Below are positions 36,630 to 48,024 of a stretch of DNA of 64,000 nucleotides, in pieces. A program made the translations under genes and the position numbers. How positions within the stretch are numbered: position 1 is the first letter of the stretch; every line of letters begins with the position of its first letter. Origin of the DNA: Gelatoporia subvermispora B (Eukaryota > Basidiomycota > Agaricomycetes > Polyporales > Gelatoporiaceae); the NCBI GenBank assembly GCA_000320605.2, contig KB445800.1:1422383-1486382 (forward strand), read 5' to 3'. Below the pieces are notes generated by a model. The model saw only the letters and a list, made by a program, of their open reading frames with translations. It ran no database searches and was not told the DNA's origin.

Positions 36630-36960
36630 GGGCGTCAACCATCTCGGATTTCTCCGGAAGGTGCGCAACTCATGCTTTCACTCCCTTCGTGTTCGTGGAA
36701 TTACGGCGTTCACCGCATCTAGTCTATATGCATGATATCCGTGCCACCTTGTTGCTACCGTTTTGGCGTGCATGTCAGCTTCTGTTTGGGACTTTTATTG
36801 ATTTGCGCGGTAGTCTTGGTTGAGCTTGGATTGCAGCTTCATCACAGCTCGGTCCAGAAGCCCATGATCTTAACCCATTCTCATGACACATCTGATTCGC
36901 AACCTGTTCTTCGGGCTAACCGTGGTAGTGTCGATCACAGGATGCACGAAACCATTGAAT
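36630..36960. repeat. intergenic segment duplication, copy 2
   Basis: Second copy of the 35,940-36,260 segment, lying 0.4-0.7 kb upstream of monooxygenase copy 2. It could be a duplicated upstream region carried along with the gene duplication (inference). Confidence 0.6.
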
Positions 36961-37368
36961 GGGTCTCCATATGCGGCCCCACGGAGCGCCGATGCTGTCT
37001 GCAGACTCCACCTCGACCGTCTAAGTCATGGCTAGAACATTCACAGTGCCCTCGTAGAAGTCAACTGTCCATCGGGACCAGTACGTGATGTCTGGTGAAC
37101 GAACAGTCCAACCCCTTCTTCCCGATCGGCTTCCACTCTTCAAGGGCCTAGTCATTCTAAGGTATGTTCTCCCACAATCGCGCACCTCCACCCCCTTTTC
37201 AATGTGACCTTGATCCGCTCGCACCTTTGATGTGAACTAATGGAGATAGTTTGGCTATCCGTTTCTGATTCCACTTATGCTCGCTAACATCCCGATATAT
37301 GACGCCCGCAAGCGTGCTTAAGAGTTCGGGATCCCCTCCTGTGAACCACTTTCTCTGCACTCTCAAAA
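36961..37368. promoter_or_regulatory. upstream region of monooxygenase copy 2
   Basis: About 400 bp between the duplicated segment and ATG 37,369. It ends in a pyrimidine-rich leader (ctttctctgcactctc) directly before the ATG. Confidence 0.4.
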
Positions 37369-39898
37369 ATGGCTCCCGTCGCCTATGACACGGAATCTCC
37401 CAATGGCACTACTAATGGAGCCTCCCAACTCAAGCTTGGCGACTTTTCAATTGACGAAGATAGACCTATGCGTGTGGTGGTGATCGGGGCCGGGTACAGC
37501 GGTATCATGGCTGGTATTCGGTACGAGCTCAAGAATAGGATGCGCACTTGTAGGCGTACTGAGCTTCTCCAATTTGTAGATTCCGGCAAAAGATGAACAA
37601 TATCAACCTCACAATATACGAGAAGAATGCAGGCATAGGCGGCACCTGGTACAGCAACAAGTACCCAGGAGTTGCATGTGATGTGCCCTCTCACTGCGTG
37701 AGTCAGGCCAGGTGTGTTGACATATGCAGTGGTTAAAACGTTATCTAGTATCAAATGTCGTTCACCAAGAAGGTAGCATAGTAGTCATCCTTTCACAGCC
37801 TTTTGCTAATGCTTCAGCTGTCGGATTAGACCGACTGGTCGTCGTTTTACGCCCCTGGGCCCGAAATTCGCCAATACATTGAGGACACTGCCAAGGAATA
37901 CAAATTGACACCATACATCAAGTTACGTCACGAGCTTACACATGCACGCTGGGACGACACCTCTGGGAAGTGGATCCTGCGAATTCGCAAGACAACCTCG
38001 GGAACCGACGGGGAGCAAACGGAAGAATTCGAGGATACTGCAGACTTCATGTTTACCGCCGCTGGCATCCTATCCCGCTGGAAGTGGCCCGAGATTGAGG
38101 GCCTGAAGAGCTTCCAGGGACAGCTCATTCACAGCGCCAACTTCGACGTCGGAGAGCAGACCTGGCAAGAGGCTGCGAAGGGATGGGGAGAAAAGCGGGT
38201 AGCCGTCATCGGAATCGTGAGTATTCACCTGGAGAATCTCGATGAAACTCATGGACTCGACTTGTAGGGATCTAGTGCCCTACAAATCATCCCGGCTCTG
38301 GAGGATAAGGTCGCAAAGATCACCAACTATGGTCGTGGTCAAACGTGGCTTGCACCGCCATTCCTGGGCTCGAGAATTGCGGAATGCATCGGGAGAGACC
38401 CAGCCTCGGAAAACTGTGAGCATTCTGAAGCATCTATGGGAAACCGCTGACCACGTGCATACTGGACCTTCATGGAATTGCTACGAGAAGTAATCTTCAC
38501 CGAGGAAGAGAAGGAACGGTTCAGCGAACCGGAGTTTTTCAAGCGCTACAGGCATGACTTGGAGGCAGAATTTCAGGTTTGTACGGTATTGGGCTACATC
38601 AAGCTTGCATAAAGCGCCTAACACCTGTCTAGGCACTGAACCCACTCCAACTAAGAAACAGCGAGTTGCAGAAGCAATATCGAGCATTGTTTGAGAAGAA
38701 TATGAAAGAAAAGCTGGCGAACAGACCCGAAATTGCGGAGAAACGTGCGTATGTTTGCGATGCTACAACACAGCACTAACATATTCACGATAGTGGTGCC
38801 GGAGTTCGGAGTGAGCTGTCGTCGACTGACCCCAGGCCCTGGGTACCTTGAGGCGCTCTGCAAGGATCACGTACGTACTATACTCTTCTGATTCGCCCTC
38901 TCAGTTCCGACTGACCCTCATCGTAGGTCAGCTTTGTCTCCACCCAGATCAAGCGCATTACGTCTAGTGGAATCGAGACAGTCGACGGCAAACACGAGGA
39001 GTTTGATATTATCATCTGCGCCACAGGTATGTTTCGATGCGCTCTCTAAGAAGCACATATTGAGGCTACGTCTCGACTCAGGCTATGACACGTCGTGCAA
39101 GTTCGAATATCCGATGATAGGCCGAGGTGGCGTTAAGTTACAAGACAGATGGAGCCCACACCCAGAGACATACCTCGCACTCGCCGTCGACGGGTTCCCG
39201 AACTGGACCTTCTCCCTCGGTCCCAACGGTGCCATTGCAGTGGGACTGCTGCTGCACATTATGGAGCACCAAGTACTGTATGCTGTCAAGATTGCACAGA
39301 AGCTGCAGCGCGAGCGGTACAAGAGCATTGAACCGAAGCCCGAGGTTGTGAAAGCATTTGACCAGTATCTCGAGGCGTATTTCCCGAAGGTGAATTGGGA
39401 ACCTCGCTAATCGTCCATACGGCTGTTGACGCGGCATAAACTAGACCGTCTTTGCAGACAAGTGTCGCTCCTGGTACAAGAACGGCAACGCGGAAGGCCG
39501 AAACACCGGCCTTTGGCCTGGTTCGCTCTCTCAAAACCAGACCCATAGACATGGCTGATATACGCATTTGCACTCTAGGCTCCTCTGTACACGCGTTGCG
39601 TGCCATCGCACACCCTCGCTGGGAAGATTTCAAGTATGAGCTGCTCGATCCTGTTGATAACTGTTTCTACTGGCTGGGCGACGGACATACCCATGGAGAG
39701 AAGAATATGACTGGAGACCGTCAGTCTCTACACATATGCCCGTGCTCGCTCACTGACCTTGTTGTGTACAGTGGCCTGGTACTTGAGCGACAAGGAGCTC
39801 GATGTTCCCCCAAGTAAGAGACCCTCCGTAGACTTGAGATTGCGTTGACACTCATTCTCCCAGTTCCTGAGGATGAAGCAAGCTTCGACGCATTATAG
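37369..39898 (+). CDS. Baeyer-Villiger-type flavin monooxygenase, copy 2
   Basis: ATG 37,369 (MAPVAYDTESPNG). The motifs appear in the same order as in copy 1: RVVVIGAGYSGIMAGIR; GGTWYSNKYPGVACDVPSH; TDWSSFYAPGPEIRQYIED; FQGQLIHSANFDVGEQTW; RVAVIGIGSSALQIIPALED; CRRLTPGPGYLEALCKDH; DIIICATGYDTSCKFEYPM; RSWYKNGNAEGRNTGLWPG; FYWLGDGHTHGEKNMTGD; and the end PPIPEDEASFDAL at 39,898. The first Baeyer-Villiger fingerprint is complete. The second lacks the terminal W-P, as in copy 1. The shared departure, intron positions and tail show a tandem duplication. Both genes look intact, so both may be expressed, perhaps with different substrates. The substrate is not deducible, and no polyketide or terpene backbone gene is visible next to it. 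Confidence 0.88.
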
Positions 39899-40199
39899 AT
39901 CGTCATCCATTCGACTGCGCTGCAAATGCAATCGGACAGGCCTTTGAATTCTAGAAAATTATGTGCAGATGGTAGTGGTGACAGGCGACTTCATTCGCTG
40001 GCATCCGGAGGGAGCCGTTTATAAGATCTGGTTGCTCAAGCCATGGGACTTTGCGTATAATGTCCATAGTGCATATGTAGTGCCGAGCCTCATCAATTCT
40101 GTCACTTGTGAGCCTCTGACATTCGAAGCGACACGAAGTGGAAGTATGTGGGAAAGCATGAAGTAGTGAATATCAGGCCTGCATTGCCGGCAGTTCAAT
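39899..40199. other. intergenic
   Basis: Downstream of monooxygenase copy 2. No coding signal was recognised. Confidence 0.4.
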
Positions 40200-40522
40200 G
40201 TCAACTATGGCGTCGTAATGATTTCGACCCCCGGAGTGTCATCTTCGCTGTCGTCGTGCATGAATGGGACGAAGGTAATATCCAGTGTCTGCAATTATGT
40301 CGTTGCATCGGGGCCTGCAACGCATCGCAAGTGAAACATCATGCGCGGTATGAGCAAGGATGACAAGCTGTGGACAACGATGATGTTCGGTTTCCAATGC
40401 ACATATGGCTTTACAAATGTGAGATATGGCAATGAGACATCACATGCTACCCGGCGTTTTGCAGAAGTGAGGTTGAATAGGGCTGAGCTGTCGGCAGTTA
40501 AAACTATCAGAGCCTTTGTCAC
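40200..40522 (-). pseudogene. 3' relic of a DUF6533 gene
   Basis: The segment aligns in the same orientation with the last exon region of the DUF6533 gene at 44.8 kb. The minus-strand reading VVHSLSSLLIPRMMFHLR, then CVAGPDATT, parallels VIYSFSSLLISRMMLHLR, then RAVDPDATT there. Only the last ~300 bp are present and the terminal codons are lost. It is a truncated duplicate. Confidence 0.6.
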
Positions 40523-41100
40523 ACATGCACCAGCTGCCGAAATACGCAGTTAGGGTATACGGATCTATCAACGATGCGACCCATACATATGAATGCTGAA
40601 ATTACGATGCAGACGTTGTCGGAGAATAAGAGAAGGCATGGGGCAGCGCATCAGCACAATGGCACGTCCACAGACACAACTTAAACATTCACCTGCCGTA
40701 TCTGTGGCTAAATTGGTTGCTGCGGCAAACTTGCAAAGCGCATCTTGATCAGCCCCGTGCGTCACGGACTGTGATGCGTCGATCGTAGGGTTGAGTCGTA
40801 CTGATGGGCTATTTTAATTTTTCGCTTGGTAATAACTTGAATTAACGACAGATATGAGCAGCGCGGAGGATTGTGGCAGAGAAAAGTGTGTGGGTGGACG
40901 AGGAAACTGGTACCAGAACTCGTAACCATCAAGACGACTTCTGCTAATGGGAAGTCGTACACCGCACCTCGTCAAGCATCAGCGCATAGTGCTCTCCAGC
41001 GTGCAATATGCGTGTTGGGCAGCAATCTCCCGCGCAGCAGTTTTAATAGGGGCTGTCCCGCGGCCATACTCAACTCCATCGACTCCCGACCGCGCATATC
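40523..41100. other. intergenic
   Basis: No gene, repeat end or RNA was recognised. Confidence 0.35.
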
Positions 41101-41149
41101 GTTAGGGCTAAGCATCCGGGAGGTTGAGTGCCACTTACTGGAGACCACT

Positions 41150-41600
41150 AGTTCCCATACTTGTTGACCGTCCGATCCAATGATCTGGTCATGCCAGTCA
41201 ATCAGTGCCCCGATTTGCTTCTCTTGGCAGAATGTGTTCAGCTTTCTGATCCAATCTAATGAAGCCCTGAGCACCGGGGTCCCGCGTGGCAAGGGAGACG
41301 CGGAGTTGCATACAATTACCAGACATGGTGAATGTGAAAGGGCTGAATTTGCTGTAAAAGTGCGTTCGATGAGGCGTGTAGAAGCGTTGCCAACTTGCAA
41401 CAGATCGCCAAGGTGTACAACTGCGTCCACTCTAATCGGCAACTCGGCGCTTCGAGCTTCACTGATGACTTTGAGACTCCGATGTAACCTTGCCAGGGCG
41501 ATGGCAGCAAGTGTAGAGTTGTTCCCGAAGTCTGGTCAGTATAATGCAGATACGGTGGTCCCTCTCAGAGAGGGATATAGCAAGACTTATGGCCAATTAT
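41150..41600 (-). pseudogene. probable metallophosphoesterase relic
   Basis: The minus-strand frame reads LHRSLKVISEARSAELPIRV, then DAVVHLGDLLQ, then GTPVLRASLDWIRKLN. Calcineurin-like phosphoesterases of fungi have ISDTH, then xxIHAGDL, then a GTPxELxxxLDWL helix before GNHD. Here the GD motif and the following helix fit, but ISDTH has become ISEAR and no GNHD is found. About 45 non-matching residues separate the two motifs, either an unspliced intron or decay. I read it as a decayed copy; the call is tentative. Confidence 0.35.
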
Positions 41601-41714
41601 TTAAGCACGCAAGCGCCAGGTTCATCTAATGGCACTGCCCGATACGAACGGTTGGACGAGATAGCCATTGTCCGCTTTCCATGTGTCCGTGTCCAAGATG
41701 ATCCTCACTGACAA

Positions 41715-42040
41715 AGAATGCAGCAAAGAAGCGTAGCAACCAATGTCGGCTGTTTACCGGGGAGGTTTTTCCTGCTGCAGCACACGTGTGCCGGCTACGG
41801 AATCCAGCGGCTCGTCCAGATTGCGATCCAACGGAGACGATCGATCGGTTGAATTGGTGCGCAACGCACGGCACGCCCTCTGCCCCAGTCGGCTTGTCCG
41901 TGTCTGAGGCCGCTGTTAGAGTTAACCCAGTAGCGCACCTTATTTCTGATCTCCAAGTGACCGGCACCTCAAAGACACAGGTGACAGAACCGCGAGTCGC
42001 ACTTCATTGTCAGGTCAAATCGTATCTCTATACAAATCCT
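41715..42040 (+). repeat. dispersed direct repeat, copy a
   Basis: It matches about 49,040-49,370 in the same orientation. The best part is around ctcgtccagattgcgatcc, followed by gacgatcgatcggt, with gcagcacacgtgtgcc versus gctgcacacgtgtccc upstream. No terminal structure was found. It could be a short interspersed or solo element. Confidence 0.55.
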
Positions 42041-42294
42041 ATTTTAAAATTCTGCGGGTACGTAGGTGGAGTGAAGCTCGTTTGAGTTGTTACTGCGAAT
42101 CCCCCCGATGAAACCCTTCGCAGCCCCGGACTACCGGAAGGAGGTCTGAGGCCTCCTGGCTTTCCAGTCACGTGACACGAATGCGAGAAGCGTGCAGAAC
42201 GAGCTTGTCTCGCATTTTAGGAGTGCGTCTTTTAAATGTAATCGCTGTTCCGCAGAGTATATTTGGACGACATTAAGCAAGGTTACCACAGTAT

Positions 42295-44125
42295 TTCGAA
42301 GAGGTTCCGTGCGGAACCGACCGTAATGCGATGGTGTGACTGACTTTCGACTGGTCGCTAGGCAATAGGACCGAAGCTCGAAAATGAGCATCTATTCGCC
42401 CCGGACTGAGTTCATACAGTGTCCCAATAGGATACAATCGTATATTACTCCTAGATAGAGCTCTAGTCCCTGACAAGTGAACTCGGACTTTGCGCTGGAG
42501 GAGCAAATTAAAAGCCCGTGATCCGAGCTGATGCCTCCGAACGACCTGCCAATCGAAACAGCCCTAGCAGCGATGCGCCAGCGATGTTGAGCAAAAATAA
42601 CTCACGTGAACATTTACTCCTGGGCGTATGGTTTGCTAATTGACATCGGGAGGGAACCGAAGTGACAAATCGAGCCCCGGACTACGCTACAGCGTGCCCC
42701 AGATGTAGGGTATATGAACGTGGGAGGAATAGTCGCGCCCATATCTTTTGCTTCTATCATCACGAGTCTTTATGCTCCAAACGATAGGATCGGGCGGGAC
42801 GGCGTACCTCCCAGGCACCCCTTAGATGCGCTGCGCTTGCACCGCGTACCTCGTATGGCATGCTTCGCGTCGCCTCACAGTGAGAAGGCCCGCTGTCCTT
42901 GCGTTCGAGAGTTCAAGTGCGAAACTGGGTGAGAGGCGTAGGAAGAGAAGGTGTACGGTTGAACAGCGCCAAGGAACATGCGGTTGCATGCAGGGCGATT
43001 ATGTGTTGTCTTTTGGGAAACTCGAGTCGGATGACCTCGAGGAGGCCCTTGTTCGCGTTTCGCATCTGAACGTGGCAATCAGCTTGCTCACGTGCGAGCC
43101 AATCAGTATAGATTGTTCGCACCAGGGAGCTTCACTGGGACGTAGCGGACGCAAATAGGATTGAGAGATGAAGCTTGAGCGATAGGCATTGGATGGAGCG
43201 GCAATGATGCAGATGATGCAAAGGGCGCCGAGGTAGCGGTACAATCGTGTGCATCAAGACACTGGCATAGTCGACATGAGGCTCGTGCCTGATACGATGG
43301 TAGTTAGAAGTCAGTAGAGCCAATGAACAGGATCATCGTTGACATTCGAGAGACATCCGTAGATGCCAGTTGCTGCCGTCCATGACGTGTGTTGCAGCGC
43401 TACGAGGTCGCACAGCGCCCACGCAAGCTCTCAACAGGTCAGACGACCTACGAAGCCATTCAGTACACCGCAGCATGCTGAGAGGATACATCGTTCGGCG
43501 TAGACCCTGGGCCTCAAGTGCAACGCAGCCCGCTCCAGCTCGTCAACACCGTCGAGCTGTGACCGAACGACAGCGCGGGCAGGATGCCGATGCATCTCGG
43601 GGCAGGACAACGTCACGCTTCGACACGATCGAGACACTGACCCGTGCTGCCTTGATGACGTGACCGACAGCCACATACCTCACATCCTCGTGTCTCATCC
43701 CATGTCGAAATACTGCTGAGTAGGAGGGTGCATGCTGAGGCTCTGTATGTTGGGCTATACACATATCTCGACGTCTATACTTCGGAGGAAAACAGTGCGA
43801 GTAGCACTGCGCTGTGCACTGCATCAAAAGTCAAAGGAGCAGGGCAAAGGGCCGTGCCACGGCCGGTCAACACACTTGCTGGCTCTCTTCCTTATGACAC
43901 GCATCCTGTGCTTTCCTGCGCAAATTCGGGTGCAGAAACGGAGTAAGAGAGCTCCAACACTTACGTCTGCGCTACCCAGGATGCTCAGTGCACCTCTGGG
44001 CGCTTCACATCAGATGACCTCCGCGTGAGAGGGCACGCTGCGCAATGCCTCGTCGGAGTGTGGGCAAGACGCTCTCGACGATATCATACACGTGCAGGGC
44101 ACCTCTCGTCTCAATGATGTCAGCA
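42295..44125 (+). repeat. 1.8-kb inverted repeat, left copy
   Basis: The whole segment matches 51,620-53,445 in reverse complement with many substitutions and small indels. Shared landmarks are tatatgaacgtgggaggaat near 42,710, the region around gatgcatctcggggcaggac near 43,590, and ggatgctcagtg near 43,980. Reading frames in both copies are broken, so it is not clearly coding today. It may be a transposon family of unknown type. Confidence 0.7.
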
Positions 44126-44816
44126 GCGATTTGACTCGCGCCACTTTGGTCAATTTCGAAGTGAATGCGGGGTACAGGGGGGATCGGAGAAGTATCTGTA
44201 GGGCGGACGCGTCGGATATGAGTCATCCTGGTGTTGATTTCGCTGGTTCGAGTGACTTCGGCACAGCTCGGGAGATGAGTTATAGCTGCTGACGTTGAGG
44301 ACAGTTGGGAGCCGGAAGTCAAGAGTGGATGGAGGAAGTTTGACAAGAAGTGGTCAGCATTCAGAGCGCAGGTCGAGTATGGGTGCAGGTTGTGTGGGTT
44401 GGGAATAGTTCGAAGACATGTGGCCTGGTAACAGCGTGATCGCTTTTGGTGCTAAATCATGGTATCCTGGTGTAATGCTCACGATGACCGATTCGCGGTA
44501 CGGAGCGTTGTAGCAGTGATGGGTGAACCAACTGGACACATAGCGCTGGCAGCAGCGGAATTCGGTAGAGCGCGTCATTCGCTTGCGCCCCGAGTGCAGC
44601 GCCTATATGGTCTGATTTCTCGAACATTAAGACTTCGCTCGTTCTCGCGCAGCGCATGAGTGGCGCTCATCATCTTCAAATCCATTTCATTGGTCTATCA
44701 CGTCTCGTACATATAAATTCATTAGAATGCAAAGCGTTACAGAAGAAAGTACCATGGGCAAGCATAAATCAGTGTACATTTCCAAGTCTACATTTGTGTG
44801 ACAATCCAGTGTGAGC
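44126..44816. other. intergenic
   Basis: Between the inverted repeat and the DUF6533 stop codon. Nothing was recognised. Confidence 0.35.
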
Positions 44817-46400
44817 TCATATTGGTGCCTCCGGAGTGCCGTCTTCGCTGTTGTTGTGTATGAACTGGATAGAGGCTAGATCCAACGTCTGCGACTGCGT
44901 CGTTGCATCTGGGTCTACAGCGCGCCGCAAGTGGAGCATCATACGTGATATGAGCAAGGATGAAAAGCTATAGATAACGACGGTGGTCAGTAAGTAATCA
45001 ACCAGAATACAGACCGCGCGCTGACATTCCCACAAACCGCGGCGCAATTTGGACGAACTAGGGGATACGTTTTAAGGCAGGCATGTAACGCAAATTCAGA
45101 CACGTACCCAATCTTGGTGTACAAACGCTATGCCAACCACATTCACCAACAAGAGCAATCTGCACGCAGTCTACGTGAAAAGTTCGGCTGCTATGCAGTG
45201 TTTCGGCAAGACCTACAAGAAATATATTCCTCCTATGTGTAAGATTTGACTCAGTCTATGCCTGCGTCCTATAGAATGGTAGAGCGACATACCGTCCCTG
45301 AATAGCACATGACTGACTGAGTTATTGTGCAGCATTCCAGAACCACGAAAGGAGTTGACAGGATATGTCTTCATCCACGTTAGGAGGAGAACCAGCCCAT
45401 CGGACAACACAGAAGAAGCCCTGGTACCGATGACCCCTGCAGGAGTGCGACTCAAATGAGATGTGGATTTCAGTACGGTAGAAAGAAATTAGCTCACAGC
45501 TAAAGATTGTCAGAGCAATGCTTACTATACACTGCACATTGCGAGCAGGGACACACACCTTTCCCATACTGTGGCATTGATGGTGATGTTTGCCCCGCAA
45601 GTCAAAGGAATTGGGGATGACACCCCGAAGCTTTCTGTGAGAAGGCAATACTGCGCATACATCAGGGCCAATAGGTATGCACAACCGGGGTAATCACCTA
45701 CTATAAGGACCACAGGGTTGACTACACCGAGCAGGAACGTGAGCCCTGATAACCAGTATCGTCGATGATACAATGCATGCACACGTAGAGCTGAGAATGC
45801 TAGAGACGTGAGTCAGCTAATCTCAATCCAACGCCTCACAACCCAGAGAAAGTTTGAACCTGCGGCTGCAAGGGGGAGAGCTACGTAAATTGCGCTTTCC
45901 ATCCAGCCAAGAATTACGCATCTGTTCATCTAGTCAGAGCCGGTATGAGCAGACATCTGTTGAAGCAGGGACTTACGACTACAAATAGCGTTAAGTTTAT
46001 ATAGATTATACAAGGAGTGATCAGAACAGCAGCGAAGCTTACCAGATCGGTTTGACCGGGCCACGGGTATGCTTCTGCGATCACGAATAATGTGTCGAGG
46101 AGTGCCAAGTACCGGACGACGTAGAATATGAAAGTGGGAAAGGAGAATTTTTTCTGCCAAATGTATTCCACTTCGTCGTCCAAAGTGAGAAAATAGTCGT
46201 AGCAGTAGAATGCTGTGAATAGTATTGAGCACCGACGAGTGACTGTGATTCCGGAGTAAACGACTCACTTGTAGCCGAGAAGTAGCAAATTAGAGATACT
46301 TGTCTAATCCATGGTCACCACAACTCCTTGAATCATAGTTGAGGACTTACGCCAACCGGACGATCTGTATATCCTGACTCGTCTGTGTGTCATCAGCCAT
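44817..46400 (-). CDS. DUF6533 multi-spanning membrane protein
   Basis: ATG 46,400 begins MADDTQTSQDIQIVRLA and splices to QVSLICYFSATSAFYCYDY, then FLTLDDEVEYIWQKKFSF, the hallmark of DUF6533. Hydrophobic segments follow: FIFYVVRYLALLDTLFVIA; RCVILGWMESAIYVALPLAA (about 45,910-45,840); ALRVHALYHRRYWLSGLTF, then LLGVVNPVVLIV (about 45,790-45,710); and RASSVLSDGLVLLLTWMKT (about 45,410). The last exon has FSSLLISRMMLHLRRAVDPD and a short polar tail ending at 44,817. About seven spans are expected, and the role is unknown. Several introns could only be placed approximately. The Tc1 element begins 61 bp upstream of the ATG, so the native promoter has been displaced. Confidence 0.7.
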
Positions 46401-46461
46401 GTCCAGTGGTATTAGGCACCGAGAAGGTGCGATGCAGAGACCACCCGCATCTCAGTCCTTA

Positions 46462-48024
46462 CACTGACTCCATAAAGTATCCGGACACGACCCTCTCGCG
46501 GGAATGTCCGGCCTGTTGCTCAGCCTCCAGTACAGTAGCTCACAAGCAAAATATGTACCTTGCATGTAGACTAGTTCTGCCACAAATTTACAATATCCTG
46601 CGGACAACTGCTGCGATAGACGAGATACAATGACAGTGACAACTGTGACAATGTGACAAGAGCTGATCACACGGTTCAACTTTGGTTGCTGTCGTGCTGC
46701 AGCAACAGTTCTAATCACCGTCATTTTATGCCCATTTTATTTGACATCATCTTCTATGGCTTACACATCACCCTCCAAATGTGGTCGCATTGTAGCACTT
46801 TATGAATCCGGAAAATCCGTTGCGGATATTGCAAAGGAGTTCCAAGCCGCTCGCTCTACCATTTATTCCATCATTAACCGGTTTAAAGTTACCGGCAGCT
46901 GCTATCCCCGACCCAAGCCTGGATGACCTCGCAAACTCACTGAGAGTGACTGCAAGTTCTGCGTTCTTCAACTTCGCAGAGGTGTCACTACCAATGTCAC
47001 CAAACTCCAGCAAACTTACTTTCCTAATGTCCATCCTAACACCATACGCAATGCCCTACAAGCCGAAGGACTGTTTGCTGCTGTCCGGTGGAAGGTGCCC
47101 TACTTGACACCAAGACATGAGGCTATGCGGCGTTGCTTTGCCCGGGCTGTGAAGGATTGGACAGTGGATCATTGGAAAATGGTCATTTTCTCCGACGAGT
47201 CCAAATTCAATGTTCATCAGTCAGATGGTCGCTCATGGTGCTGGAGAAGGCGAGGGGAGTCTTTACAAAAGAGATATACCCGAGGGACTCTACGAGGAGG
47301 TGGTGGCAGTGTGATGGTTTGGGGCTGCATCACAAGTTCGGGTGTCGGGCAACTTCATCGCATTACCAGAATCATACGGGCTACCGACTATGTTCAAATC
47401 CTTCAGCATCAGCTTCTTCGAAGTCTGAGGAACTACAAACTCAAGCCACGTCACTGTTTCTTCCAGCAAGACAATGATCCGAAGCATTCTTCATGATATG
47501 CCCAAACATGGTTACGGGATCATGGGTTCCGTATTCTCCCCTGGCCCTCCCAAAGCCCTGATCTCAACATCATTGAGAATCTTTGGGACCATCTGGATCG
47601 CAAGGTGAGGGCCCGAAGCCCTCCACCATCCACCAAGGACGAGTTATGGCATGCGTTGGAGGAGGAGTGGTACCGTATCGATAAGGATGTTATCACCAAA
47701 TTATACCAGAGCATGCCTGATCGAATTACTGCCGTGCGAAAGGCAAAGGGCAGTAATACTAGATACTAAAGTGACTTGAAAGATTTTTCACTTAGATGTA
47801 CAAGCAATGTATAATCTTTCCGAGCAATGCATCTTGATTGGATGTCAGTCTGTGTTTGAATTGAATTTTCTTCACAATGCCACATGATATTACCATAGTG
47901 CCAGTGGCAATGTATATACCTCGAAATACAGTTTATATCCCAAAATATAGCTTTAGGAATAGACGAGTGTAATCACGCAAACCGCCAAATTTAGGCGGTG
48001 TCTGGATACTTTATGGAGTCAGTG
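46462..48024 (+). mobile_element. Tc1-family transposon, 1.56 kb, inactivated
   Basis: Inverted ends start CACTGACTCCATAAAGTATCC; about 27 bp match with one mismatch, and a TA lies on each side (46,460-46,461 and 48,025-48,026). The internal transposase frame is collinear end to end except for two stops. The element sits just upstream of the DUF6533 gene. Confidence 0.9.
46756..47769 (+). pseudogene. Tc1 transposase (DD34E type), two in-frame stops
   Basis: One 338-codon frame runs from ATG 46,756 to TAA 47,767-47,769. It has a helix-turn-helix (GRIVALYESGKSVADIAKEF, then ARSTIYSIINRFK), DDE motif 1 VIFSDESKFNVHQ, motif 2 CFFQQDNDPKH, and SPDLNIIENLWDHLDRK with the glutamate. Two TGA stops interrupt it, at 46,924-46,926 and 47,494-47,496. 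The surrounding family motifs predict arginine at both (PRPKPGxPRK and PKHSSxYA), so each is most simply CGA changed to TGA. No frameshift was seen. It is not expected to make active enzyme. Confidence 0.9.
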
